Below, in pieces: positions 54,850 through 64,000 of a stretch of 64,000 nt of DNA (position 1 is its first letter; every line of letters begins with the position of its first letter). Below the pieces are notes generated by a model. That model did not search any database. It was not told the origin of the DNA and was given only the letters and a program-made list of their open reading frames with translations. The stretch is from Salarias fasciatus (taxonomy: Eukaryota; Chordata; Actinopteri; Blenniiformes; Blenniidae), in NCBI RefSeq assembly GCF_902148845.1, contig NC_043758.1, positions 37,615,643 through 37,679,642 on the forward strand, given 5' to 3'. A program made the position numbers and the translations under genes.

Positions 54850-55615
54850 TCACACCACCACTGCGCAGTGCTTCAGAAATATAAAATGTTGAGTCTTGAG
54901 AATATAATCATGCATGCTAATCTCTGCCTGCTTTTTAAGATCATACATAATAACGCACCTCCACCACTGAAACAATTTATTTCTCTGCGCTCTGAGACAT
55001 CAACACAGACCACTAGATCAGTGTCAGGGGAGAATGTTGTATCCCATGACGAAAAACTACATTTGCTAAATCATCTTTCTCTTGTGTAGCCACAGATCAG
55101 TGGAATAACCTCCCAACAGAAATAACAGCCTCACAAACCTTAAGTCCTTCTCCTGTTTGGTAAAGAAATTGATCCTATCAAGTCAAGTTTGCACACTTTT
55201 GTGTGCAAGTTTGTGTGTGTGTGTATGTGCGCGTGCGCCTGTGTTTGCAGACAACTCTGCTCTGTCTACTCTTAAAGCTATCCATTTTAAATGTACCCGC
55301 CTCACTGTCACTATCTTTTTTACTGTTAGAAACTGATGTCTCATTGTTCATTTCATTTGTTTTTACTGTTTATTATTTTAATACATCAACCTGCCAAAGG
55401 GGCTACAGGTGGAAATTAGCAGTATGCGCACACAAGGGAAGTGTAAAGGATTCTGAATTGATAAGGGGCAGATATTATAAGCTTTTGTTTCTTTCTGTAC
55501 CTTTCCATTCATCATATCTGTGCTGAAGTACGTATGTAGATGCAGGTATGTTGCACACACCTTTTGTTTTATTTCAATGAATGAAATAAATAAATCAAAA
55601 CAAATCAAAAGTATG
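54850..55615 (+). mobile_element. LINE 3' fragment
   Basis: A frame reads LQKYKMLSLENIIMHANLCL and then IIHNNAPPPLKQFISL, the region after the reverse transcriptase in fish jockey-type LINEs. The 3' end near 55560-55615 is a TGAATGAAATAAATAAAT-rich tail. Clade not certain. Confidence 0.55.
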
Positions 55616-56270
55616 CTACAACCTGGTACAGGCATCTTTCCCTTTTTCTGAAGGATAATGTTTACATGTACACTGTCGGGAGCGTGCCTATGTTCCCCGG
55701 GTCCTATGTTACCCAGGTCCTATGTTCCCCGCTTTGTATGGACCATAGCGCGGCGGCCGCTCTACTCTCGCCACTGAGTTCGATAGGGAGGCGCTGCGTC
55801 GATACGAGAGAAGACACTGAAGTGATGAGCGCACTGCTAGAAACCAATCAGATGCTTTGTCCAAAGTGTGAAACACTTAAGACCCACCCAGCTCGCTCTG
55901 ATTGGCTAAAACTCCTGAACATTGAGAACCACAGGTAGTTAGAACTGTCACTTAATGACTGGTCACAGCGAAGAAAAAAACAAAACAAAACAAAATATCT
56001 CCACGCTGGATTTCCGGCACTGTGCCGGAGGTCTTCAAGCCCTGCCTGTGCCAACAGGGTGGACCCGCACGCACGTCAGGAGCTGGGAGGATGAGGAGAG
56101 GGGTGGGCGGATGAAGAGACGGGTGGGAGGATGAAGACAGGACCAGATCTCTCAGAGCGCCAGTGTGGTTCATGTTCAGACGTGTGCGTAAAGCGCGCAC
56201 GAATCCGCCAGATTTTTGTCTTTCTTATTTGAACCGCTATATCAGGAGCTGACGGAGGAACTATTGCACT
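55616..56270. other. No gene; three near-identical 17-bp units
   Basis: CCTATGTTCCCCGGGT, CCTATGTTACCCAGGT and CCTATGTTCCCCGC follow one another at 55687-55732. An inverted GGCACTGTGCC lies near 56018. The rest is unclassified. Confidence 0.45.
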
Positions 56271-56646
56271 GTAAAACAAGTGCACTGTAAAACAAGCGGG
56301 ACCAAGTAAAGTCAGCTGTTCTTTCATCAGCCCCAAGGATCTATAAGAGACTTTCTTTAGATTAATTATTCTGGTTAAGAGGACTGTGTGACTGAAACAT
56401 CTGAATTAACAGGTTTTGTGGTGAACATTTATTCTTAACTGTTTATCTTCTCCTTTGAGTGGGTTGAATTTATTATTGTGTATTTGAGATTGGTGAAATC
56501 TTATTTGTCAATTGTGTGATTCTGTCTGGAAAACCCACTAGCTGGGTAAAAATTACTGGAGTTCAGCCACTTGGCGTTAAAGCATTACATGGTCAATACC
56601 TCGAGGTATTCTTTTGAGGGTATTTTGTTTTGAAGGTGTTTTTGAG
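56271..56646. other. Region left of the LTR match, may contain its U3 start
   Basis: ACTGTAAAACAAG occurs twice at 56268-56297. A TGTAA-type LTR start could be there, which would give an LTR of roughly 860 bp, but no 3' counterpart exists to confirm it. Confidence 0.35.
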
Positions 56647-57141
56647 GTAATTTTTTGAAGATATTTTTCTTGGGGATCTTTGGTGTTTCTAAACCCCCTC
56701 TTCTCATTCATTTTATTTACCTTGTGTTGGTTTTTTATTGATAATATTATCCCTCTTCCTGAGCATTCTGACAAACTGTGAGGATAATTTATCATTTCAC
56801 TGGGGTCCTTAAATAAATCCCTAGTTAATGTTCCAGTCATTCAGTTGTCTGAATTCTTGTGCTGCTCTGAAGTGGGGGCGCCCCGCCTTTTCTGGTTTGG
56901 AGTAAGGTAGAAGAGTATCGTGCCAGTGTAACTTTGGTCCAGAGTATTCTCCGCTTTAGTCAGGCCCTAGATATTAATTTTCCTAGACCAGAGGCCAAAC
57001 CAAAGAGGTATCCACATACTTACTGTTGTAGGTACAGGGGTTTCTAGCACTAAGGGGTAAAGACCAGATCTTGCGCTCCTTTAGCCTTTCAGGGTGGCCC
57101 TCATCGTTCTCCCCTACCTAGCCGGATTATTCTCCATTACA
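56647..57141 (+). mobile_element. 5' LTR (part matched by the 3' LTR)
   Basis: Matches 61008-61503 throughout. Ends CTCCATTACA. The true start lies further left and was not resolved. Confidence 0.8.
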
Positions 57142-57229
57142 AAAGTGGCGTCACGAACAGGACACAGCCCAATATCTGCTTAAGGGGACAGTACTTCATT
57201 GCTCTAAACTATCAGGTGGTGGGTCCAAC

Positions 57230-58496
57230 ATGTCGGAGCTTGAAGATTTAAGAAAAGATTTTGCTGAGTTGCAGAGAAGACTCGCAGAACAGGCAGGTGC
57301 TCTACAGCAGGCCAGGGAGGAGCAAAGAGAGGCTCTTTCGCTTGCCAAAGCAGTTATTGATCAACAGACTGCAGCCTTAAAGGCCCCTGCCGCTGTTTAC
57401 ATTCACCGAGACCGCAAACTCCCTGATTTTGGTGGTCACCCAGCAAAGAGTGGGGATGAATCTGTAGAGGAGAGGGTCTCTGCAATGAAATCTGCATTTC
57501 AGGTCATGAAGGTGCCCGAAGAAGACAGAGTAGAGCTTGTCAAACAGCACTTAAAAGATGAAGCTAAGGCCACAGTTAAATTCATGCTAACAGGGCCTAA
57601 GCATTCAGTGGAAGAAATATTTGATGTGCTCCTCCAAACTTATGGGGATAAGGTCCCAATTGGCACAAGACTCAAAGAATTCTATGAGAGAAAACAGCTG
57701 CCAGGAGAGACCATTAGGTCTTATGCTTATGGCCTTCAGGAAAGGCTAGAGCACATTATGAGGAGAGAACCTGATCGTGTCTCAAATTCCAAAGCAGTGT
57801 TGAAAGAACAGTTGGTCTTGGGTCTGAAGGACAGTTCTCTGAGGAGGGAAATTAAGCGGCAGGTTAAGGACGAGAAAGATTTAGCATTTGTTGACCTCTT
57901 ACAAGCCGCAATCACCTGGTCCGAAGAAGAGGAGGGCCAGCCTGAGATGGCTGCTCAAAATAGATCCAGGGTAAAGGGGGCTGTAAATGCTGCTGTAGCT
58001 GAGGAGAAAACACCATCGCTGACAATGGAAATGCTTCACGAGGAGATTAAAAAGACAGCGGCACGCCAGGAGGAGCTGTGCCAAGTGCTGCATAGCAAGG
58101 ATAAAGGAAGGGGACAGAGAACCATGCCCTTTAAGAAACCACCCTTAAAGGATGAGGAGGGGAGGTACTTTTGCTATACTTGTGGTGAGCCTGGTCACAC
58201 CAGCTGCTATTGCTCAAAAAAAGCAGACAAGCCAGCCCCTGCTGCCACTCAAGAAACCTCAAACCAGGCAACAGGGTCCATTAATCCTGATGGGACCAGG
58301 AAAAGCCCTAAATCACCAATAATAGGGAGTCAAATGGCAGAGTGTGTTGAAACTGAAGTGGATGATAGCCTTCAAAAAAGTGCTTTTGGGAAGTGCCGGA
58401 CAGTAAATTTGAAGATTGGAGGGATTGAGACCATTTGCCTTTGGGACAGGCTCCAACATCACTGCCATCACGGAGTCCCACTTTCGAAAACACTTT
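57230..58496 (+). mobile_element. Gag region of the Gypsy-type fossil
   Basis: Starts MSELEDLRKDFAELQRRLAE with a coiled-coil N-terminus, then a capsid-like part (LKEFYERKQLPGETIRSYAY), and a CCHC zinc knuckle CYTCGEPGHTSCYC near the end. This is the usual gag order of Metaviridae. Fossil; no function inferred. Confidence 0.8.
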
Positions 58497-59000
58497 GGCT
58501 ACGTTCACACTGCAGGCTGAAGTGACCCAAATCCGATTTTTTTGCCCCTATGCGACCTGTATCGGATCTTTTCCTGACAGTCTGAACGACACAGATCCGA
58601 TTTTTTCAAATGCGACCCAGGCCACTTGGATATGTGGTCCTAAATCCGATACGTATCGGATCTTTTGCCATGCGACTTCAGTCTGAACGGCCAGGTCGCA
58701 TTTATCCGACCTGCACGTCACGATATGGGCGCCGAAGACGTGTGTCTTACGTGAGAGTTAAAAAAAAGGCGCTCGCAGACTTACATTAAGGGGGTTATTG
58801 TCATCCGAAAATTATTATTGAACTCAGTAATTATTGAACTCCTCTCACATCACTGTCCCACCTCTCCTGGCTGCGTTTCTCTGTTGCTGCCGCTGCCCCA
58901 CAAAACGTCATGGCCAAAAACTTGGCTCTCTTCCTTCTCATTCGCTAAATTCTGCAGCGCCAGGACAATGGAGAGAAAAAATAATAATATCAACATGCGC

Positions 59001-59031
<31 letters not shown>

Positions 59032-59394
59032 GTCGCGCGCACGCGCGCACAGACAGAACGAGGTCGGCGCGCTGATTAGAGGCGCTGCGCTCAAATGTTG
59101 CTCAATGTTTAATTGTAGGAATGCGTGTTTGACCAGTTCTTAAATAAATCATTGACGCTTGAAAAGCTACAGATTCTATATGTTGTTTGTGAGTTCAGCA
59201 AACACTGAAGCGCTGCTGCGTGACGTCATTATTTCCTCTTCTGCGCATGCGGGACACTTCTGGGTGGTATTCCGTTCAGACGGGAGATCACATACAAGTC
59301 GCATTTTATTGTAAATGTGAACGAACTCGCAAAAAAATCGGATTTCACAAAAAAATCCGAATTGAGCATTAAGCCCTGCAGTGTGAACGTAGCC
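58497..59394. mobile_element. Non-autonomous DNA transposon nested in the Gypsy-type fossil
   Basis: Inverted ends GGCTACGTTCACACTGCAGG, with subterminal repeats of AAATCCGATTTTTT and its complement in several copies. About 0.9 kb, no transposase. A CT/GT/CG-rich simple stretch lies at 58998-59052. Target duplication not resolved. Confidence 0.85.
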
Positions 59395-61007
59395 TATGAG
59401 ACACAAAAGATGATGTCAGCCAACTGGGTTGAACTCACTGCGGCAAATGGGCTTGATATCCCGGTACTAGGCTCCCTGGAAAGCCTAGATAGAGTGTGTA
59501 GGAGGCCAGTTGGCAAAAAGTGCATTTTTGTATTGACGGATGCTCACCCTCACCTAGAAAAGTCCAATGGACTCCCAGGTATTGTAGGGATGAATGTCAT
59601 TGAGGATCTTGAGGCCCTTTTTACAGCCAAGGGTAGCCCTATACAGATGGACACCATAGATGAGGGAGAGGCCAACATTCGTAGGCTGATAGCAAAAATC
59701 AAGGAAGAAACCCAGTGTACAGGTCCAAATGGCAAGATAGGGTTTGTTAAAGTGGCAGGCAGAGAACCAGTTGTCATTCCCCCTATGAGTGAAAGAGTGG
59801 TAGAGGGCCGCTGTGGGGTCCCACCCAAAGTAGAATGCCAAGTATTGGTAGAGACGGCACCCAGGGCTGGTTTCCCAAAAGGGCTCATGGTAGCAAACAC
59901 CCTTGCAAAGACCTCAGGAAGTAGGGTTCCAGTTAGGATCATGAATACAAGTGGGACAGCTGTAAAACTAATGCCACAGGCCAGGGTAGTGGTTGTGAGT
60001 AGACCACAGGAGGTGCTCCCAAAAGAAGTGGTCCAGGTAGAAGAGAAGGAGGGGGGACTTGTTGTCAAGCAGCTGAGTTGTCCTGAGGCTAAACAGTTAG
60101 TGGATAGGCCAGGAGAGCTACTCGTCCCAGTCCAAGCGAATACCCAGGACCTCACTGAGTCCCAGTACCGCCAACTTTCCCATTTACTGGCTGTCCACAG
60201 AGATGTATTTTCTGAACATGAGGGGGATTATGGATACACTACCACAGTTTCCCATTGTATCCCCACCGGGGACGCAGGTCCCATTAAACAGAGGCACCGC
60301 AGGGTTCCCCCACAGGTCTTTCAGGAATTCAAGAGACATGTGCATGAACTGGTCAGTCAGGGAATACTTAGAGAAAGTTCCAGTCCTTGGGCATCCCCTG
60401 CAGTGATAGTCATCAAGAAGGACGGAACGGTACGCTTCTGCTGCAACTACAGGAGGCTGAACCAGGTGACATGCAAGGATGCATATCCACTTCCAAGGGT
60501 GGAAGAGTCACTGGATGCATTGGGCGGTGCACAACTTTTCTCCACACTAGATTTGACGGCAGGCTATTTCCAAGTGTCAATGAGTGAAAAGTGACCAAGA
60601 GAAAACCACAGTGACAACTCCATTTGGCCTTTTTGAGTGGACCAGGATGCCATTTGGGTTGTGCAACGCCCCCGCCAGTTTTCAGCAGTTGATGGGGTTG
60701 GTCTTGGGAGACCTGAGTTTCGACACTCTTCTTGTCTACCTGGATGATATTATTGTTTTCTCCCAGGACTTTGACAGCCACTGTGCAAGACTGGAGGCAG
60801 TGTTCAAGCGGCTCCAGCAACATGAACTGAAGCTGAAGCCCTCAAAGTGCTTCCTTTTGCGGCCAGAAGTCAAGTTTCTTGGCCATGTGATTTCAGCCAA
60901 GGGAATCCAGGTGGACAGGGAGAAGGTCGGTGCTCTTGATACCTGGCCAACCCCTAAAACTGTGAAGGATGTGAGACAGATACTGGGTTTCATGAGCTAC
61001 TACCGGC
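59395..61007 (+). mobile_element. Pol region (protease/reverse transcriptase part) of the Gypsy-type fossil
   Basis: Recognisable pieces are RFCCNYRRLNQVTCKDAYPL and LFSTLDLTAGYFQV, and MPFGLCNAPASFQQLM with YLDDIIVFS, the reverse transcriptase core of Ty3/Gypsy elements. Fossil. Confidence 0.85.
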
Positions 61008-61503
61008 GGTAATTTTTTGAAGATATTTTTCTTGGGGATCTTTGGTGTTTCTAAAACCCCTCTTCTCATTCATTTTATTTACCTTGTGTTGGTTTTTTAT
61101 TGATAATATTATCCCTCTTCCTGAGCATTCTGACAAACTGTGAGGATAATTTATCATTTCACTGGGGTCCTTAAATAAATCCCTAGTTAATGTTCCAGTC
61201 GTTCAGTTGTTTGAATTCTTGTGCCGCTCTGAAGTGGGGGCGCCCCGCCTTTTCTGGTTTGGAGTAAGGTAGAAGAGTATCGTGCCAGTGTAACTTTGGT
61301 ACAGAGTGGTCTCCGCTTTAGTCAGGCCCTAGATATTAATTTTCCTAGACCAGAGGCCAACCCAAAGAGGTACCCACATACTTACTGTTGTAGGTACAGG
61401 GGTTTCTAGCACTAAGGGGTAAAGACCAGATCTTGCGCTCCTTTAGCCTTTCAGGGTGGCCCTCATCATTCTCCCCTACCTAGCGGGATTATTCTCCGTT
61501 ACA
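61008..61503 (+). mobile_element. 3' LTR of the Gypsy-type fossil
   Basis: Matches the 5' LTR from 56646 on. Ends CTCCGTTACA. The next bases, CTTTATTCTCTGCAG, are host sequence and look like a splice acceptor before the il17d leader. Confidence 0.8.
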
Positions 61504-61587
61504 CTTTATTCTCTGCAGCGACTTTTGAGAGGAGAACAGACTGAACGCTGTGCGCTACATTGCGCAGTTTGGCACAGCGACGCAGCA

Positions 61588-62282
61588 ATGCCACATCAGA
61601 TCACCCTCCTCCTCCTCCTGCTGCTGCACGTGGCTCTGATGCTGCACAGCCTGCCGGCAGAAGCTGTGCGCGTCCGCAAGAAGGCCCCCAGGACCTGGTC
61701 CTGCCTGGACCTGCCGGAGGAGATCCTGGAGCAGATGTTTGGGCGCCTCTCGGTGGGCGTGATGAGCGCTTTTCACCACGCGCTGCAGCTGGAGCCGCGG
61801 GACAAACTCAACCTGACCTGCCCGACGGCGACACGAGACGCACGAGACGAAACGTCGTCGCGTAAATGGGTCTCCAGTCTCCGGCTGGTTCGTCTGCAGA
61901 CGCTCTGCCTGAAGAAGTGTGAAGTTCAGGATTATGATGAGGATAAATGTGTGGTTCCAGGATCTCCTACGACCCGGCCCGGTACCCTCGCTACATCCCG
62001 GAGGCCTGCTGCCTGTGCCAAGGCTGCCTGGCCGGGCCGCACGGTGAGGACCGCCGGCGGCTCCGCAGCACGCCGGTCTTTGCTCCCTCCGTCGTCCTGA
62101 GGAGGACCGGCTCCTGCGCCGGGGGCCGACACTCCTACGCCGAGGTCTACGTCTCCATCCCGGTGGGGTGCACCTGCGTGCTGCGGCTGGAGAAGGACCG
62201 GGACGGCCGGGCCGCCAACCAGAGCCTGGACCGGGCGCCGCTCAAGGCCGGGAGGCTTCTGTCCGGGGGGAAGAAAGTATGA
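61588..62282 (+). CDS. il17d: Interleukin-17D-like cytokine, two coding parts, possibly incomplete
   Basis: Secreted cystine-knot cytokine acting through IL-17-family receptors in innate immunity. Part 1 starts MPHQITLLLLLLLHVALMLH (signal peptide), then CLDLPEEILEQMFGRLSVGV and FHHALQLEPRDKLNLTCP, all typical of IL-17D. Part 2 is in another frame from about 61961: ISYDPARYPRYIPEACCLCQ, VVLRRTGSCAGGRHSY and VSIPVGCTCV, stopping at 62282. TTCCAG at 61955-61960 is the likely splice acceptor, with exon 2 starting at phase 2 as the family requires. Known fish and human IL-17D have an NLRSVSPWAYR-like segment just before RISYDP. I cannot find it, and GTAAAT at 61862, the best donor, gives the wrong phase. 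So exon 1's end is altered, the gene is broken, or an exon is missing. Confidence 0.8.
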
Positions 62283-62630
62283 AGCCCTGCTCCAGCGCCG
62301 CTCCGCCCGCCTTCTCCTGATGTGAAGGACTGGAATACAACATGCTGGTTGGAGGATCGGCATGTTGTTCCTGTTTGTTTCCTTCCACAGCCCAAAAACA
62401 GACTGGAGGTTTTTCCCTTGTCCTGTTCGGCAGCTGGGGCATGCAATATTGTATGATTGTAGCCTTTTACTGTCTGAACAGATTTTAATATTAGCAGCAG
62501 GACGAGACTGAGTCTCCTCCTGCTGTTGCCTTTATTTAAAGCTGGCATCCGGCATGGCTGCCGGACAGGACCGGGACGGAAACGCTCAGAGAGCAGGGAC
62601 AGAAAGAGAGAAAGATAAAGAGAGGGAGAA

Positions 62631-62631
<1 letters not shown>
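62283..62631. other. il17d 3' region, no gene seen
   Basis: Probably il17d 3' UTR and flank. I searched the minus strand for later eef1akmt1 exons and found none. Confidence 0.5.

Positions 62632-62661
<30 letters not shown>
62632..62661. repeat. Poly(G) run of about 30
   Basis: An uninterrupted G run at the edge of repeat copy D. Such runs are prone to sequencing and assembly error, which matters for the missing exons on either side. Confidence 0.9.
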
Positions 62662-62666
<5 letters not shown>

Positions 62667-63485
62667 ACCTATGTACAAAGTCACAATACAAAACAGTGTT
62701 GTCGACGCACCACACACAACCGAGAACAATCCCAAACCCCCAATCCAGACAACACCAAAACAGAGCCGACAACCAACAAAGAAAATTACAGAACCATACA
62801 TACATTTTTTTTTTTTTTTTTTTTTTTTTCCCCCGAACCATATTAGTGAACAGACCAGGCCACAAAATAAAAGGAGGTGTAGGGGAGGAAGGAAATGCAA
62901 GGACACCACAAACCCTTTTTTTTTTTTTTTTTTTTTTTTTTGAATATAGCTAGTCGTAACTAGTAGTAAACTCGGGGCGTGCATCAAGAGAGGTCTGCTA
63001 CAAATCACCATTAGTCTAACCACCATAAGAAGACAAGGTAACCCAGTATGTGAAGAGTGATTAAAGATCAACGTGATCATGTGAATATGATGGTGACAGT
63101 GATGGTGATAGTGATCATGCATATACGACCTCTGACCTCTGAGAAGGCCAGAAGCAGGCCAGAGAGGCCCTCAGAGCCCAGACAGCCGGCGGTCATCACA
63201 GAGCCCGGATCCAAGCCTCCCCCCCAGGCAGACGCCCCCGCTCCGGTCCAGAAACGGGGCAGAGGAAAGCCCCGGCCGGGGACCCCGGCAGCCCCGGGGC
63301 CCGGGCCCCGCGGAGCCACGACCGGCAGGAGCCGGTCCACCCCGGGCGCCGGACGCCCGGGGCGGGCGGGGCCGAGAGCCCGAGGCCCAAGAGCCCAGGA
63401 GCCAACCCCCCACACAGGCGGAGGGCCATGACCCACCCGGGAGAACCAGCCCACACGGGCGGCTACCCACCCCAGGCCAGTTCAT
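62662..63485 (-). repeat. G-rich interspersed repeat, copy D (reverse)
   Basis: The reverse complement aligns with 32260-33195 of copy B, including GGGTAGCCGCCCGTGTGGGC, the AGCTATATTC junction with a poly(A) run (62918-62941), a second A/T run (62804-62829), and the end TTTGTACATAGGTTGTGCC. It lies between il17d and the eef1akmt1 exon. Confidence 0.8.
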
Positions 63486-63572
63486 CAACATTACTGTGGG
63501 TTCCAGCTGCAGTGTCTGTCCACTTCGTCTCCACCAGCGCCAGAACGATGTCCTTCAATCCAGAGAACTCAC

Positions 63573-63722
63573 CCAGTCCTCCTCCACCGCTCCCACCGCG
63601 AACTGGTCTGACGTTTGGGCGCTGCGGTCCAGACCGGTCCTGGTCTCGCTGTAAAACTCCTGCAGGGCGGCCAGAGTGTGAGCAGACAGGGTGGGAACGC
63701 CGTCATCATCACTGTCGCTCAT
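63573..63722 (-). CDS. eef1akmt1: EEF1A lysine methyltransferase 1, first coding exon only
   Basis: An exon of 50 codons starting [20 protein letters not shown] and continuing [11 protein letters not shown] to VGAVEEDW, followed directly by GTGAGTTC, a consensus splice donor (GT at 63572-63571). It matches the start of EEF1AKMT1 (old name N6AMT2), whose human form begins MSD, has [13 protein letters not shown], and reaches EENW. The enzyme methylates a lysine of translation elongation factor eEF1A in the cytosol. In human the gene is the neighbour of IL17D in convergent orientation, which supports both calls. The methyltransferase domain exons should lie to the left, but only repeat copy D and il17d are there. 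Confidence 0.85.
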
Positions 63723-64000
63723 GGCGTCTGGAGCTGGAGCTGGAGCAGGACAGAATCCAGAAACACATCAATAACATCCGATTTATTTTATTTCATCTCT
63801 GATCTGACTTCATTTAGTCCTCTTTTGAATGAGTAGCTTATTTCTGGTCACAGGAAACACAAAAACCAACTAATACTGATCAAGAAAACTGACCAAGAAA
63901 ACAATTAATGGTTTATTTATGCATATCTTACTAATCCTGGAATAATCTCGATATGTGCAATTTACAAAAAAAAAAATTCACTGAGAACGCACACACACAC
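63723..64000. other. Upstream of eef1akmt1, no further gene seen
   Basis: 5' flank and possible leader of eef1akmt1 on the minus strand. The window ends in (AC)n. Confidence 0.5.

Larger units (their letters stand above)
56647..61503 (+). mobile_element. Ty3/Gypsy-type LTR retrotransposon, broken copy
   Basis: Parts in order: 5' LTR (to 57141), a primer-binding zone starting AAAGTGGCGTCACG, gag (57230-58496), a nested DNA transposon (58497-59394), protease/reverse transcriptase sequence (59395-61007), 3' LTR (61008-61503). The LTRs differ at roughly a dozen of about 495 positions by eye, which suggests a fairly young insertion. It is broken, with at least three breaks including the nested transposon. 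It ends 84 bp upstream of the il17d start codon. Confidence 0.85.

Noticed and set aside
59550-60155. 201-codon minus-strand frame in the Gypsy-type fossil
   Set aside because: Antisense of the pol region; Ser/Thr/Pro-rich, no family.
63077-63491. Minus-strand frames of 86-125 codons upstream of repeat copy D's poly(A)
   Set aside because: They translate the G-rich repeat and have equivalents in copy B; they are not eef1akmt1 exons.

Overview
The window looks like nuclear DNA of a ray-finned (teleost) fish. The evidence is fish-type one-exon odorant receptors, a Tc1/mariner transposon, Rex3 (RTE) and L2-type LINEs, a DIRS/Ngaro-like relic, Ty3/Gypsy-type LTR elements, many MITEs, and long (GT)n and (AT)n arrays. 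There are no operons, rRNA, tRNA or CRISPR. Host coding sequence is sparse, and most of the 64 kb is layered transposable elements and duplicated flanking DNA.

Layout. 1-3.4 kb: non-coding DNA with a copy of a G-rich repeat, then the 3' flank of the first receptor. 3.4-4.4 kb: odorant receptor OR-A. 5.1-8.5 kb: MITE pieces and a DIRS/Ngaro-like relic. 8.56-9.06 kb: a second copy of the OR-A 3' flank with no receptor attached. 9.3-14.6 kb: (GT)n, LINE tails, a perfect hairpin and MITEs. 14.8-15.7 kb: OR-B. 16-28.3 kb: an L1-type fragment, a Tc1 element holding a nested TTAA element, duplicated blocks, an L2 LINE, and a second LINE whose 5' part is inverted. 28.6-33.2 kb: a large copy of the G-rich repeat interrupted by a hAT element. 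33.4-34.3 kb: OR-C, with a solo LTR about 320 bp upstream of its start codon. 36.3-46.4 kb: more repeats, Rex3, hAT and a second LTR piece. 46.9-50.1 kb: a nearly complete LINE. 51.0-51.9 kb: OR-D. 52.4-55.6 kb: LINE fragments and a TTAA element. 56.6-61.5 kb: a Gypsy-type relic. 61.6-62.3 kb: an il17d-like cytokine gene. 63.57-63.72 kb: first coding exon of eef1akmt1 (n6amt2).

Genes. The four receptors lie on the minus strand in one tandem array. OR-B, OR-C and OR-D are recent copies that share their 5' flanks, while OR-A is an older relative. Each start codon sits just behind a likely splice acceptor, so a non-coding 5' exon is probable. il17d and eef1akmt1 are also neighbours in mammals, so the right edge is conserved synteny beside the receptor array. 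Both look incomplete here: il17d lacks the segment before the RISYDP motif, and the later eef1akmt1 exons are not where convergent gene order would put them.

Most unusual signal. At least eight unrelated short inverted-repeat elements (five bounded by TTAA, others by TAA or 8-bp hAT-type repeats) each contain an ATG in good Kozak context, a short open stretch, and then a consensus splice donor. They look like mobile first exons. This is inference from reading the sequence and needs a statistical control.
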